A DNA stretch of 64,000 nucleotides from Actinomadura sp. WMMA1423 (GCF_006547145.1 NZ_CP041244.1:9362001-9426000), one strand, 5' to 3'. Shown: positions 27,515-36,427, counted from the stretch's first letter. Notes: generated from the letters alone by a model not told the origin. A program made the numbers and translations.

Positions 27515-28315
27515 ATGGCCCCCGCGACCCCGCAGACCGGCCGCAAGCCGCTGATGGCCGGCAACTGGAAGATGAACAACAACCACCTCGAGGCGATCGC
27601 GCTCGTCCAGAAGATGGCGTTCGCGCTCAAGGAGGCCGACTTCCAGGCCGTCGACGTCGCCGTGATCCCGCCGTTCACCGCGCTCCGCTCGGTGCAGACC
27701 CTGATCGAGGCCGACAAGTACTCGATCCAGTACGGCGCGCAGGACGTCTCCCAGTACGCCTCCGGCGCCTACACCGGCGAGATCTCCGCGGCGATGCTGG
27801 CCAAGCTCGGCTGCACCTACGCCGTGGTCGGGCACTCCGAGCGGCGCCAGTACCACGCCGAGGACGACGCGGTCGTCAACGCCAAGGCCAAGGCCGCGCT
27901 CGCCGCCGACCTCACCCCGATCCTGTGCGTGGGCGAGGGGCTGGAGGTCCGCAAGGCCGGCGCGCACGTCCCGCACGTGCTCGCGCAGATCGACGGCGGT
28001 CTGGAGAAGATCCCCGCCGACCAGGTGCGGCGCACCGTGATCGCCTACGAGCCGGTCTGGGCCATCGGCACCGGCGAGGTCGCCACCCCGCAGGACGCGC
28101 AGGAGGTCTGCGCCGCCATCCGCACGCGGCTCGCCGAGCTGTACGACGGCGGAGTGGCCGACGAGGCGCGTATCCTGTACGGCGGCTCGGTCAAGGGCGG
28201 CAACGTCGCCGGGATCATGGCGCAGTCCGACGTGGACGGCGCCTTGGTCGGTGGTGCCAGCCTGGACCCGGGCGAGTTCGTCAAAATCTGCCGGTACCGG
28301 GATCTGCCGGTCTGA
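27515..28315 (+). CDS. tpiA: Triosephosphate isomerase
   Basis: 266 residues. It interconverts dihydroxyacetone phosphate and glyceraldehyde 3-phosphate. Key elements are GNWKMNNN (substrate-binding Asn and Lys), VVGHSERRQ (catalytic His), AYEPVWAIGTG (catalytic Glu and flexible loop) and ILYGGSVKGGN (phosphate loop). It starts three bases after the pgk stop. A pair of TGATCA palindromes (with AAAC between) follows the stop, a weak hairpin rather than a convincing terminator. Confidence 0.97.
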   Translation: MAPATPQTGRKPLMAGNWKMNNNHLEAIALVQKMAFALKEADFQAVDVAVIPPFTALRSVQTLIEADKYSIQYGAQDVSQYASGAYTGEISAAMLAKLGCTYAVVGHSERRQYHAEDDAVVNAKAKAALAADLTPILCVGEGLEVRKAGAHVPHVLAQIDGGLEKIPADQVRRTVIAYEPVWAIGTGEVATPQDAQEVCAAIRTRLAELYDGGVADEARILYGGSVKGGNVAGIMAQSDVDGALVGGASLDPGEFVKICRYRDLPV

Positions 28316-28456
28316 TCAAAACTGATCAATTCCGTGGGGAACCAGGGGTTCTTGCCGAACCAGCGGAGACTTCGTCGTACCCTTCGTAGCTGACGGGTAA
28401 ACGCCCGGTCCGGCTCGACCCCCTGTCCTGAACTACAGACAAGGCGCTGAAGAAAC

Positions 28457-28699
28457 GTGATCATCGCAACGTCCATCGTGCTCATCGTCACGAGCCTGCT
28501 GATGGTGGTCCTCGTCCTGATGCACAAGGGCAAGGGCGGCGGCCTGTCCGACATGTTCGGCGGCGGCGTCTCTTCGTCCCTCGGGGGGTCGTCGGTGGTC
28601 GAGCGCAACCTCGACCGGCTGACCATCGGCGTCGGCGTGATCTGGTTCGCCGCGGTCATCGTGCTCGGGCTGCTGTTCAAGCACAAGGGCGTCGGCTGA
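28457..28699 (+). CDS. secG: Protein translocase subunit SecG
   Basis: 80 residues. SecG is the small auxiliary subunit of the SecYEG translocon. It has two membrane helices (IATSIVLIVTSLLMVVLVL and IGVGVIWFAAVIVLGLLF), joined by the conserved cytoplasmic loop with HKGKGGGLSDMFGGG. The GTG start is preceded by a weak AGAAA only. It lies 141 bases after tpiA, with a possible TACCCT -10 at 28378-28383, so it may have its own promoter as well as read-through from gapA. Confidence 0.93.
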   Translation: MIIATSIVLIVTSLLMVVLVLMHKGKGGGLSDMFGGGVSSSLGGSSVVERNLDRLTIGVGVIWFAAVIVLGLLFKHKGVG

Positions 28700-28780
28700 G
28701 CCGCCCGTCCAACACATGCGAGCGCCGCGCCGTCCTCGAAGGTCACGGGCGGCGGCGGAACACCAAGCGAGGAGTAATCC

Positions 28781-29152
28781 GTGGGTAGTGGCAACGCGAT
28801 TCGGGGCAGCCGTGTCGGGGCCGGTCCGATGGGAGAGGCGGAGCGCGGCGACGCCGCCCCCCGAGTCTGGGTGACCTTCTACTGCGCCAACCGGCACGAG
28901 ACCCGCCCCAGCTTCGCGACGGACGTCGCGGTCCCCGACACGTGGGACTGCCCGCGCTGCGGGTTCCCCGCCGGCCAGGACTCCGAGAACCCCCCGGCTC
29001 CGCCGAAGACGGAGCCCTACAAGACCCACCTCGCTTACGTGAAGGAGCGGCGCAGCGACGAGGACGGCGAGGCCATCCTCGAGGAGGCGCTCGCCAAGCT
29101 CCGGCAGAAGCGCGCCGCCGTCCGGCAGGCCATGGAGGCCGCGGCGCGCTGA
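28781..29152 (+). CDS. rbpA: RNA polymerase-binding protein RbpA
   Basis: 123 residues. This actinobacterial protein binds the principal sigma factor and RNA polymerase and stabilises the open complex. The N-terminal core-binding tail GNAIRGSRVGAGPMGEAERG is well conserved. The zinc domain has FYCANRHE and DCPRCGFPAGQD, and the sigma-interaction helix TEPYKTHLAYVKERRSD is intact. The C-terminus is slightly longer and Ala-rich. GAGGAGTAATCC precedes the GTG. No SigR-type promoter was recognised in the short gap after secG. Confidence 0.95.
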   Translation: MGSGNAIRGSRVGAGPMGEAERGDAAPRVWVTFYCANRHETRPSFATDVAVPDTWDCPRCGFPAGQDSENPPAPPKTEPYKTHLAYVKERRSDEDGEAILEEALAKLRQKRAAVRQAMEAAAR

Positions 29153-29266
29153 CGCCCGCCGCGGCGGCACCGTGCGGCCCGTCCCCGACCAGGGGCCGGG
29201 CCGTGCCTCGTTTCCGGCCCTCCCGGCCGGGAGCCCTCCCGGCCGGGGCGCTCCCGCGGCCGGTGA

Positions 29267-30895
29267 TCAGCAGTCCGGGGCGCAGAGGCGGCGGGCGGTG
29301 GCCTGCCCGAAGATCCGCAGGATGTCCTGGGGGGCGTGCGCGGTGTAGACGCTGCCGCCGGCCGCGTCCGCGATCCCGCGCAGCTCGGCGGTGTCCACGT
29401 CCGGGCCGAACCCGATCACGATGATCTGCACCGGGCGGGCCGGGTCGCGCTCCGCGCGCAGGGCCGACAGCGTCGCGGGCAGCGCCGGGCCGCCGGGGTC
29501 GTCGTCGCGGCCGTCGGTGAACACCAGCACGGTGTTGACCATCTCGGGCCGGTACGTGCGGCGCATGTACCGGACGGCGGCCAGCAGCGTGTCGTACAGG
29601 CCCGTGCCGCCGTCCGGCATCGGGCGCAGCGCTGCCAGGGCGCTGAGGATCCGCTGCCTGCGGGTCGCGGACCCGATCCGGCCTCCGAGCGGCCCCATCG
29701 GCACGTTCTCGTGCCAGTCCCGGGCGCCGTCCAGCCGTGTCGAGAAGATCCACTGGGCGAGTTCGGTGTCGTCGGGCTGGAGCGCCAGGCCCCGCTGCGA
29801 CGCCTGCGCGATCGCCTGCAGCCGGGTGAGGCCGGTGCCGGGCACGCGCCGCGCCATGGATCCGGACACGTCGATCAGCGACAGCATCCGCGAGGCGAGC
29901 GCCAGCCGCGCCCAGGCCTGCGCGACCCGCACCACGTCGGCTCCGTCCGGTGCGGGCAGCTCCGGCGGACGCCGCGCCGCCACGCCCCCGGCCCCGCCGA
30001 ACGCCGGGGGAGGGGCGCCGTCCGGGTCGCGGAAGCCGCGGGCCCGGAACGCCTCGCGGGCCGCGCCGGACCGCAGTGCCCGCCCGAACAGCCGTGCGGC
30101 CGGGTCGGCGGAGGGCAGCGTGACCGGATAGTCCAGGGAGAGGGTGCCGCCGCGGGGGTAGACGGCCTCGGCGGGATCCGAGGGGTTCGAGCGGTCGTGC
30201 GCCCACACGGCCTGCTCCGACGTCAGCAGGACGGGCACGCGGCCGGACCCGCGGCGCGCGAGGGCGGCGAACTGCGCCTCCGGGTCCCGCGCCACGTGCT
30301 CGCGCACGTCCCGCGCGAACGCCGCGAACGGGGCGGCGGCCCTCCCGTACCGGGCGTCGACGATGAGAAGCGACGCCAGGCCCGTCCCCGTGCGCGCCGG
30401 GTCGGCCACCGTCAGCCGGAACGACCGGGACTCCCTCGTGCCGGGCACGGCCGCGTCCAGCACCCTGCGCCACGACCCGGCCGCGCGGGCGGCCTCCGCG
30501 CGGGGGAGCGCCGCCACCAGCGGGGAGCGCGCGGCGGACCCGGCGACGGCGGGCGGCGCGGCCAGCATGCGCGGCCACAGCGAGGAGTCGGGCACCCACA
30601 CGTCCGGGCGGCGGACGCCCGCGTCGGGCGGGATCTCCCCGGCCAGCAGCGCCCGCACCCCGGCCGGGCCCGCCGCCCGCACGGCGATCCGCACGCAGCG
30701 CCCCTGGACCCGGTGCCCCCGGCGGTTGAACCCGGCGCCCACCGCCGACACCGCCCCGGCGATCTCGGGCGCGACGGCGACGTCCAGCGTCCGCACGGGC
30801 CCGGAGCAGCTCCGGGTCTCCGAGAGCGCGTACACCGAGGTCCCGAGCACGGCCGCGAGGACCGCCCCGCTCACCGCCCCGGCCGCGGCCGTCAT
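29267..30895 (-). CDS. Substrate-binding and VWA domain protein, membrane-anchored
   Basis: 542 residues. A single N-terminal hydrophobic segment (AVSGAVLAAVLGTSVYAL) acts as signal or anchor. Residues about 35-290 resemble an extracellular solute-binding fold (TLDVAVAPEIAGAV, PDVWVPDSSLW, TSEQAVW). From about residue 350 a von Willebrand A domain follows, with an intact metal-ion-dependent adhesion site: DVSGSMARRV, the Thr-containing DGGTGLYDT, and FTDGRDDDPG. The two-part layout is a known actinobacterial family without defined function. A C-terminal Cys pair (CAPDC) ends the protein. The ATG at 30895 was chosen to start at the signal; it is divergent from the beta-lactamase gene. Confidence 0.8.
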   Translation of the reverse strand: MTAAAGAVSGAVLAAVLGTSVYALSETRSCSGPVRTLDVAVAPEIAGAVSAVGAGFNRRGHRVQGRCVRIAVRAAGPAGVRALLAGEIPPDAGVRRPDVWVPDSSLWPRMLAAPPAVAGSAARSPLVAALPRAEAARAAGSWRRVLDAAVPGTRESRSFRLTVADPARTGTGLASLLIVDARYGRAAAPFAAFARDVREHVARDPEAQFAALARRGSGRVPVLLTSEQAVWAHDRSNPSDPAEAVYPRGGTLSLDYPVTLPSADPAARLFGRALRSGAAREAFRARGFRDPDGAPPPAFGGAGGVAARRPPELPAPDGADVVRVAQAWARLALASRMLSLIDVSGSMARRVPGTGLTRLQAIAQASQRGLALQPDDTELAQWIFSTRLDGARDWHENVPMGPLGGRIGSATRRQRILSALAALRPMPDGGTGLYDTLLAAVRYMRRTYRPEMVNTVLVFTDGRDDDPGGPALPATLSALRAERDPARPVQIIVIGFGPDVDTAELRGIADAAGGSVYTAHAPQDILRIFGQATARRLCAPDC

Positions 30896-31212
30896 GGACC
30901 GGCGCCCCCGCCGTACGTTCCCTCGATGCGCTCCGCTCACGTCCGACCTCGCCTCCCCGCCGACCCTGGCGCCCTCCGGCGGCGACCGCCCCCGCCGGGT
31001 TCTGTGAGCCGCCAATTGTCGGACCCACGCGCCCCACCGGCATCGGCGGAATCGCCGGTCTCCGCGCCGGCGCCCCGACGGACCGGCCCTGACCAGCTCT
31101 GATATCCGCATCGGTATGGCGGCACGAGGGATATCCATATTGGACGCCGCGAGTGCGGCTCTGGTCTGCTGGGCGGCGTCCGCCCTCCGCCCGGGAAAGC
31201 AGGTGCCTCCGC
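30896..31212. other. 317-base divergent intergenic region
   Basis: It lies between the VWA gene and the beta-lactamase gene. It contains two GATATCC copies, at 31101-31107 and within GGATATCC at 31129-31136, 29 bases apart. These are the only AT-rich palindromic points in the gap and could be a regulator site for the beta-lactamase. No blaI or blaR gene is adjacent. Nothing else is recognised. Confidence 0.4.
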
Positions 31213-32160
31213 ATGCCGTCCGAGCAGTCGGGCCCGTCCCGGCGGGCGCTGCTTGCCGCCGCGGCCCTCCTGCCGCTGGCGGGATGCGGCGAGACGGATC
31301 ACCCGTCCTCCGCGACGCCCTCCCTCACGACGCCCTCGCCCGCCGGACGATCGGCCGCGTCGCCGGACCCGGCGCGGTTCGCGGCGCTCGAACGCCGGCA
31401 CGGCGCCCGCCTCGGCGTGTACGCGCTGGCGACCGGGACCGGAGCCGAGGTGGCCTACCGCGCCGACGAGCGCTTCGCGTTCTGCTCCACCTTCAAGGCG
31501 CTCGCGGCCGCGGCGGTCCTGCACGGCAACCCGCTCGGCCATCTCGACGACCGCGTCACCTACACCAGGGCCGACGTGGACTCGATCTCACCGATCACCA
31601 GGGACCGCGTCGCCACCGGCATGACCGTCCGGGAGCTGTGCGACGCCGCCATCCGGTACAGCGACGGGACGGCGGGGAACCTGCTGATGCGCGACGCGGG
31701 CGGCCCGGCCGGGCTGACCGCCTACCTGCGGGGGCTCGGCGACACCGTCAGCCGCATGGACGACTACGAGCCCGAGCTGAACAGGGTGCGCCCGGGCGAC
31801 CCCCGCGACACCACGACCCCCAGGGCGATCGCCGCCGACTACCGGGCGATCGTCCTCGGGGACGCGCTGGAGCCCGCCAAGCGCGCTCTGGTCCGCGGGT
31901 GGCTCGAACGCAGCGCCACGGCCGTCGGGGCCCGACGCGTGAAGGCGGGGCTGCCCCGGGGATGGAAGGCGGCGAGCAAGACTGGAACCGGCGACTACGG
32001 CCGGGCCAACGACATCGCCGTCGTGTGGCCGCCCCGAGGCGGTCCCCTCGTGGTGGCCGTCATGTCCGACCGCCGGGGATACGGCGCCCCGCCGAAGAAC
32101 GCGCTGATCGCGCAGGCCGCGGCGCTGGTCGCCTCCGACCTCTCCCGGGCGGGGCTGTGA
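31213..32160 (+). CDS. Class A beta-lactamase (lipoprotein)
   Basis: 315 residues. A twin-arginine-like signal (SRRALLAAAALL) ends in lipobox LAGC (Cys25), so it is probably exported and lipid-anchored. Class A motifs: Ser92-Thr-Phe-Lys95 (STFK), Ser150-Asp-Gly152 (SDG where SDN is usual), Glu186 in EPELN, and Lys256-Thr-Gly. Position 132 (Ambler) as Gly is also seen in M. tuberculosis BlaC and some actinomycete enzymes. The gene hydrolyses beta-lactams if active. The stop overlaps the MFS start (GTGA), so both form one unit. The ATG at 31213 begins directly at the signal. Confidence 0.9.
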   Translation: MPSEQSGPSRRALLAAAALLPLAGCGETDHPSSATPSLTTPSPAGRSAASPDPARFAALERRHGARLGVYALATGTGAEVAYRADERFAFCSTFKALAAAAVLHGNPLGHLDDRVTYTRADVDSISPITRDRVATGMTVRELCDAAIRYSDGTAGNLLMRDAGGPAGLTAYLRGLGDTVSRMDDYEPELNRVRPGDPRDTTTPRAIAADYRAIVLGDALEPAKRALVRGWLERSATAVGARRVKAGLPRGWKAASKTGTGDYGRANDIAVVWPPRGGPLVVAVMSDRRGYGAPPKNALIAQAAALVASDLSRAGL

Positions 32161-33419
32161 CCGTCTCCGTCCCCGCGCCCGCCCCGGCGTCCGGGCCCGC
32201 GCCCTCCGGCCCGCCGCCCGCGCCCGCCGCCGGCCCCTCCGACCGCCGGGTGGTGGCGGCGGTCGTGGCGATCCAGCTCGCCGCCAGCCTCGGCTTCTTC
32301 TCGGTGATGGCCCACCTCGTGGCCCACCTGCGGCACGACCTCGGGCTGCTGGCCGGCACGGTCGGGCTGGTCCTCGGCGTGCGGGTGGGCCTGCAGTTCG
32401 CGCTGCTCCTGCCGGTCGGGACGGTCACCGACCTGCTCGGCGCGCGCCGGACGGGGATGATCTCCTGCGCCGTGCGCGCCCTCGGGTTCGTGCTGCTCGG
32501 GTCCGCCGGGAGCGTGGGGGCGCTGCTCTGCGCGGCCGTCGCGCTCGCGGCCGGCGGCGCGCTCTACAACCCCGCGGCCCACAGCCTGCTGGCGTCCGTG
32601 GGCCCCGGCGGCCGGTCCGGCGGCTTCGCCGCCTATGTCGTCGCCCAGCACCTGGCGACGGTCGCGGGACCGCCGATGGGGCTGCTCCTGCTGGGCTTCG
32701 GACCCGGTTTCGCCCTTCTGACGGGGACGGCCGCCGCTCTCTGGGCGGTCGCCGGGGTCCTGTTCCTGCTCGTGCCGCGGAAGGGCCGCGAGAGCGCGCC
32801 GGCGCGCCCGTGCGACGTCCTCGCGGGCGTGCGGGCGGTCCTCGGCGACCGGGCGTTCCTGTACTTCGCGCTGCTGACCGCGCCCACGACGCTGCTCGCC
32901 ACCCACATCATGACGGCGGTGCCGCTCCTCGGCTTCAAGCCCGCGGTGGCGACGCTGTCCTTCTCCCTCCTGGCCATGGTCGCGGCGGCGGTCCAGCCGT
33001 TCGTCGCCGTCCGGCGCCGCGGCGAGCGGCCGTGGGTGCTGCGCCTCGGCCTGCTGTGCGCCGCGGCCGGGTTCTTCGTGCTCGCGGCGCTGGACGGCAC
33101 GCGGCCCGGCCCGCTGATGATCGCGGCCGTCCTCAACGGGATCGCGAACGGCCTCGTCCAGCCGGCGGTCTTCCAGCGCACCGCGCGGCGCGCCCCGCCG
33201 GAGCGCTTCGGCTCCTACTACGGCGTCATGGCGTTCTGCGCCGGCATGTTCTCCTTCGCGGGCGACCTGGTGATCGGCCGCCTCTTCGACCTCGGCCCGG
33301 CGGGCGCGGTGTGGGCCCTCGCCGGAGTCGGCGCCTGCGCGCTCCTGGCCCTGGCGGGCACGGCGAGGGCCGGGGGCATGGAAGCGGGCACGGTGGCGGG
33401 TCCGGCCCGGGGCGAATAA
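32157..33419 (+). CDS. MFS transporter
   Basis: 420 residues. A Pro/Ala-rich cytoplasmic tail of about 35 residues is followed by about 12 hydrophobic segments. The loop between helices 2 and 3 reads VGTVTDLLGARRTG, matching the GxxxDRxGRR-type motif A. It belongs to the drug/H+ antiporter-like branch; the substrate is not clear. Its GTG overlaps the beta-lactamase stop, so it is cotranscribed with that gene. A role in antibiotic export or cell-wall metabolite transport is context inference only. Confidence 0.82.
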   Translation: MTVSVPAPAPASGPAPSGPPPAPAAGPSDRRVVAAVVAIQLAASLGFFSVMAHLVAHLRHDLGLLAGTVGLVLGVRVGLQFALLLPVGTVTDLLGARRTGMISCAVRALGFVLLGSAGSVGALLCAAVALAAGGALYNPAAHSLLASVGPGGRSGGFAAYVVAQHLATVAGPPMGLLLLGFGPGFALLTGTAAALWAVAGVLFLLVPRKGRESAPARPCDVLAGVRAVLGDRAFLYFALLTAPTTLLATHIMTAVPLLGFKPAVATLSFSLLAMVAAAVQPFVAVRRRGERPWVLRLGLLCAAAGFFVLAALDGTRPGPLMIAAVLNGIANGLVQPAVFQRTARRAPPERFGSYYGVMAFCAGMFSFAGDLVIGRLFDLGPAGAVWALAGVGACALLALAGTARAGGMEAGTVAGPARGE

Positions 33420-33495
33420 TCTTCGGAGAACGGGACGTCCGGGCGCGGTTCCCGCGCGGGAGTTCGGCGTCCGCCGATCAGTTCGGAGGAACCCC

Positions 33496-33987
33496 ATGGA
33501 CGCGGTCGACCAGGCGATCCTGCGGCGCCTGCAGCGGGACGGGCGGCAGACCAACCGCGAACTGGCCGAGGCGGTGGGGATCGCGCCGTCCACCGCCCTC
33601 GAGCGGACGCGGGCGCTGCGCTCGCGGGGCGTCATCACCGGGTTCCACGCGGCGGTCGACCTGGAGCGGCTGGGGCGCGGGGTGCAGGCCCTGATCTCCA
33701 TCAGGATCCGCCCGCAGTCGCGCGAGGCCATCGAGTCCGCCCGCGACAGCATGGCCTCGATGCCCGAGGCGATCGGGGTCTTCGTCGTGACCGGGAACGA
33801 GGACCTGCTCGTCCACGTGGCCGTGCCGAGCACCGCCTACCTCCGCGACTTCGTCCTCGACCGGCTGGCGCGGCGCAAGGAGTACGTCGACGTCCGCACC
33901 ATCGTCGTCTACGACTACGTCCAGCCGGCCGAGCAGTCCGAACTTCCGGCGGCGCACCGGCAGGAAGGGCGAACGAGCTACAGCTGA
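33496..33987 (+). CDS. Lrp/AsnC family transcriptional regulator
   Basis: 163 residues. The N-terminal HTH shows ILRRLQRDGRQTNRELAEAV and IAPSTALERTRALRSRGVI. The C-terminal RAM effector domain has FVVTGNEDLLVHVAVPST. Such proteins sense amino acids and often control an adjacent transporter; here an EamA exporter follows 109 bases downstream in the same direction. The ATG is preceded by GGAGGAACCCC. A regulator-exporter pair is likely. Confidence 0.9.
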   Translation: MDAVDQAILRRLQRDGRQTNRELAEAVGIAPSTALERTRALRSRGVITGFHAAVDLERLGRGVQALISIRIRPQSREAIESARDSMASMPEAIGVFVVTGNEDLLVHVAVPSTAYLRDFVLDRLARRKEYVDVRTIVVYDYVQPAEQSELPAAHRQEGRTSYS

Positions 33988-34083
33988 CCGGTGTCATTTC
34001 TCGCCGACGCCGAAGGAATGACGGGCTCGCGTCGGTGAGTCGAATGAACGACGGCTCTGAGCGTACAAACCCGCATGTTCGCC

Positions 34084-34089
34084 TAGCTT
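34084..34089 (+). promoter_or_regulatory. EamA transporter -10 box (leaderless)
   Basis: TAGCTT sits 7 nt before the ATG at 34097. No ribosome site lies between, so a leaderless transcript is likely. Confidence 0.6.
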
Positions 34090-34096
34090 CAGCGGC

Positions 34097-35074
34097 ATGG
34101 ACCGACGAAACCATTCTTCCGGCGTGCTTCTGGTGCTCGCCGCCGGTGTGCTCTGGGGGACGGTCGGGCCGGCACAGGTGCTGGCCGGGCCGCCGGCGGG
34201 CCCGGTCGCCGTCGGCGGCGCCCGCATCCTCTCGGGCGGGCTCGTGCTCGCCGCCCTCGTGCTCGCGGCGGACCGCCGGGCGTTCCGCGCCCTGACCCGG
34301 CGGGCCTGGCCGCCGGTCGCGGCGGCCTCGGCCGCGACCGGGATCTTCCAGGCGTCGTTCTTCAGCGCGGTCGACCGGACGGGCGCCGCCGTCGCGACCG
34401 CCGTGGTGTTCGGGCTCGCGCCCGTCTCGACCGGCCTCTGCGAGCGCGTCGTCCTGCGCGCCGGGCTCGGCCGCCGCTGGTGGGCCGGGACGGCCTGCGC
34501 GGTCGGCGGCGTGGCGCTGCTGATGGTGCCGGGCGAGGACGTGCACGCCGACCCCGCCGGGATCGCGCTGAGCCTCGTCGGCGGTACGTGCTTCGGCGTC
34601 TACACGGTGTCGGCCAAGGTCCTGACGGGCCGCGGAGCGGGAACGTCCGGCACGGGAATGGCGGCCGCGGTGTCGGTGACGCTGCTCGCCGGCGGAGCGG
34701 CCCTGCTCCCCTGGACGGTGCCGGAGCTGCCCGCGCTCGCCGCGCCGCGCTCGGCCGCGCTGGTGGCCTGGCTCGGGCTCGCCGCCACCGCCGCCGCGTA
34801 CATGTTCTTCGTCACCGGCCTCGGCCGGGTGGCGGCCGCGACCGCCGGGACGCTCAGCCTCGCCGAGCCGCTCGTCGCCACCGGCCTCGCCGTCGCCGTC
34901 CTGGGCGAGCGGATGGCGCCGCCGGTCGCGGCGGGGTCGGTGCTGCTCATGGGCGGGCTCTTCGTGGTCTCGGTCCCGGCGCGAACACGGCGGCGGCGAG
35001 GGGCCGCCCGGTATGATGGCGTCCACGCGACTGGCGCAGTCAAGGTGGAGACGACCACCGGGGAGCGAAAGTAG
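34097..35074 (+). CDS. EamA/DMT superfamily transporter
   Basis: 325 residues with ten hydrophobic segments forming two EamA repeats (GVLWGTVGPAQVL in the first, LVGGTCFGVYTVSAKVL in the second). The family exports amino acids and other metabolites. The upstream Lrp regulator suggests an amino acid substrate. The last about 17 residues (after about GVHATGAV) are read from DNA that is also the ZTP riboswitch of glyA, and the tail VETTTGERK is probably not functional. The start is fixed by the leaderless -10. Confidence 0.85.
   Translation: MDRRNHSSGVLLVLAAGVLWGTVGPAQVLAGPPAGPVAVGGARILSGGLVLAALVLAADRRAFRALTRRAWPPVAAASAATGIFQASFFSAVDRTGAAVATAVVFGLAPVSTGLCERVVLRAGLGRRWWAGTACAVGGVALLMVPGEDVHADPAGIALSLVGGTCFGVYTVSAKVLTGRGAGTSGTGMAAAVSVTLLAGGAALLPWTVPELPALAAPRSAALVAWLGLAATAAAYMFFVTGLGRVAAATAGTLSLAEPLVATGLAVAVLGERMAPPVAAGSVLLMGGLFVVSVPARTRRRRGAARYDGVHATGAVKVETTTGERK
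35012..35017 (+). promoter_or_regulatory. glyA -10 box inside the EamA gene
   Basis: TATGAT lies within the 3' end of the transporter gene, about 7-10 bases before the riboswitch begins. No -35 is evident. Confidence 0.55.
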
Positions 35075-35100
35075 TCCGCACACCGCGCGCCTGGGTGTAC
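35022..35100 (+). promoter_or_regulatory. ZTP (pfl) riboswitch upstream of glyA
   Basis: The pfl-motif elements are in order. GACTGGCGC (about 35030-35038) is followed by a hairpin GGTGG-AGACGA-CCACC (35045-35060) running into CGGGGAGCG, and the conserved 3' domain CCGCGCGCCTGGG ends near 35095. The aptamer senses ZMP/ZTP, a sign of low 10-formyl-THF, and turns on one-carbon genes; glyA follows. A GGGCCCCC...GGGGCGCCC hairpin at about 35101-35123 may be part of the expression platform. Termination or translation control was not decided. Confidence 0.85.
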
Positions 35101-35155
35101 GGGCCCCCTTCGCCGGGGCGCCCGAGTCCCGGCGCGAACAGCGCGGAGGCTCACG

Positions 35156-36427
35156 ATGCACGAACCGGCCGTACCCCACCTGCAGGGCCAGGACCCCGAG
35201 ATCGCGGCGCTGGTGGAGGCCGAGGCCCGCCGCCAGTACGAGAAGATCCGCCTGATCGCCTCCGAGAACTACGTGTCGGAGGCGGTGCTGGAGGCCGCCG
35301 GCACGGTCCTGACCAACAAGTACTCCGAGGGCTACGCGGGCAAGCGCTACTACGAGGGCCAGCAGAACGTCGACCCCATCGAGCTGCTCGCGATCGAGCG
35401 GGCGAAGGGCGTGTTCGGCGCCGAGCACGCCAACGTCCAGCCCTACTCGGGCTCGCCCGCCAACCTCGCGGTCTACCTGGCCTTCCTGGAGCCGGGCGAC
35501 CCGGTCATGGGCCTGTCGCTGCCGATGGGCGGCCATCTCACGCACGGCTGGTCGGTGTCGGCCACCGGCAAGTGGTTCCGCCCCGTCCGCTACGACGTGC
35601 GCGCCGACACCGGCCGCGTCGACATGGACCAGGTGCGCGACCTCGCCCTGAAGGAGCGGCCGAAGCTGATCTGGTGCGGCGGCACCGCGGTCCCGCGCAC
35701 CATCGACTTCCCGGCGTTCGCCGAGATCGCCCGGGAGGCCGGCGCGGTCCTGGCCGCCGACATCGCGCACATCGCGGGCCTGGTCGCCGGCGGCGCGCAC
35801 CCGTCGCCGATCGGGCACGCCGACGTCGTGACCACCACCACGCACAAGACGCTGCGCGGCCCCCGCGGCGCCATGATCATGTCGACGGCCGAGCACGCGA
35901 AGGCGATCGACAAGGCCGTCTTCCCCGGCCTGCAGGGCGGCCCGCACGACCACACGACGGCCGCGATCGCCGTCGCGCTGAAGGAGGCGGCCCAGCCGGA
36001 CTTCGCCGGGTACGCGCGGCAGGTCGTCGCGAACGCTCGGGCGCTGGCCGCCGCGCTGCTGGAGCGCGGCTACGACCTGGTCTCCGGCGGCACCGACAAC
36101 CACCTGGTCCTCATCGACTTGACGAGCAAGGGCGTGGCGGGCAAGCCCGCCGCGCAGGCCCTCGACCGCGCCGGCATCGAGCTCAACTACAACGCCGTCC
36201 CCTTCGACCCGCGCAAGCCCTTCGACCCGTCCGGGCTGCGGCTCGGCACCGCCGCGATCACCACCCGGGGGCTCGGCGAGGAGCACATGCCGCGGATCGC
36301 GGCGTGGATCGACGAGGTCGTGGGGGCCGCCGCCAAGCAGGACGAGTCGGTCCTGGACGGGGTCGCCGCGCAGGTCCGCGAGCTGCTCGCCGCCTACCCG
36401 ATGCCGGGCTGGCGTTCGGAGCCCTGA
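35156..36427 (+). CDS. glyA: Serine hydroxymethyltransferase
   Basis: 423 residues, usual length. A PLP enzyme that makes glycine and 5,10-methylene-THF from serine. Visible motifs are LIASENYVS, NKYSEGYAGKRYYEG and THGWSVSATGK, with the PLP lysine in VVTTTTHKTLRGPRG and the C-terminal GTAAITTRGLGE. The ATG is preceded by GCGGAGG. A ZTP riboswitch in the leader ties it to folate status. It converges with a methyltransferase gene, 3 bases apart. Confidence 0.97.
   Translation: MHEPAVPHLQGQDPEIAALVEAEARRQYEKIRLIASENYVSEAVLEAAGTVLTNKYSEGYAGKRYYEGQQNVDPIELLAIERAKGVFGAEHANVQPYSGSPANLAVYLAFLEPGDPVMGLSLPMGGHLTHGWSVSATGKWFRPVRYDVRADTGRVDMDQVRDLALKERPKLIWCGGTAVPRTIDFPAFAEIAREAGAVLAADIAHIAGLVAGGAHPSPIGHADVVTTTTHKTLRGPRGAMIMSTAEHAKAIDKAVFPGLQGGPHDHTTAAIAVALKEAAQPDFAGYARQVVANARALAAALLERGYDLVSGGTDNHLVLIDLTSKGVAGKPAAQALDRAGIELNYNAVPFDPRKPFDPSGLRLGTAAITTRGLGEEHMPRIAAWIDEVVGAAAKQDESVLDGVAAQVRELLAAYPMPGWRSEP

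Noticed and set aside
28313..28329. Terminator after tpiA from the TGATCA pair
   Set aside because: The hairpin would have only a 6-bp AT-rich stem with self-complementary halves and no T tract; too weak.
28700..28780. SigR-type promoter upstream of rbpA
   Set aside because: The gap has a GGAAC but no partner GTT at the needed distance. Expression may come from the secG transcript.
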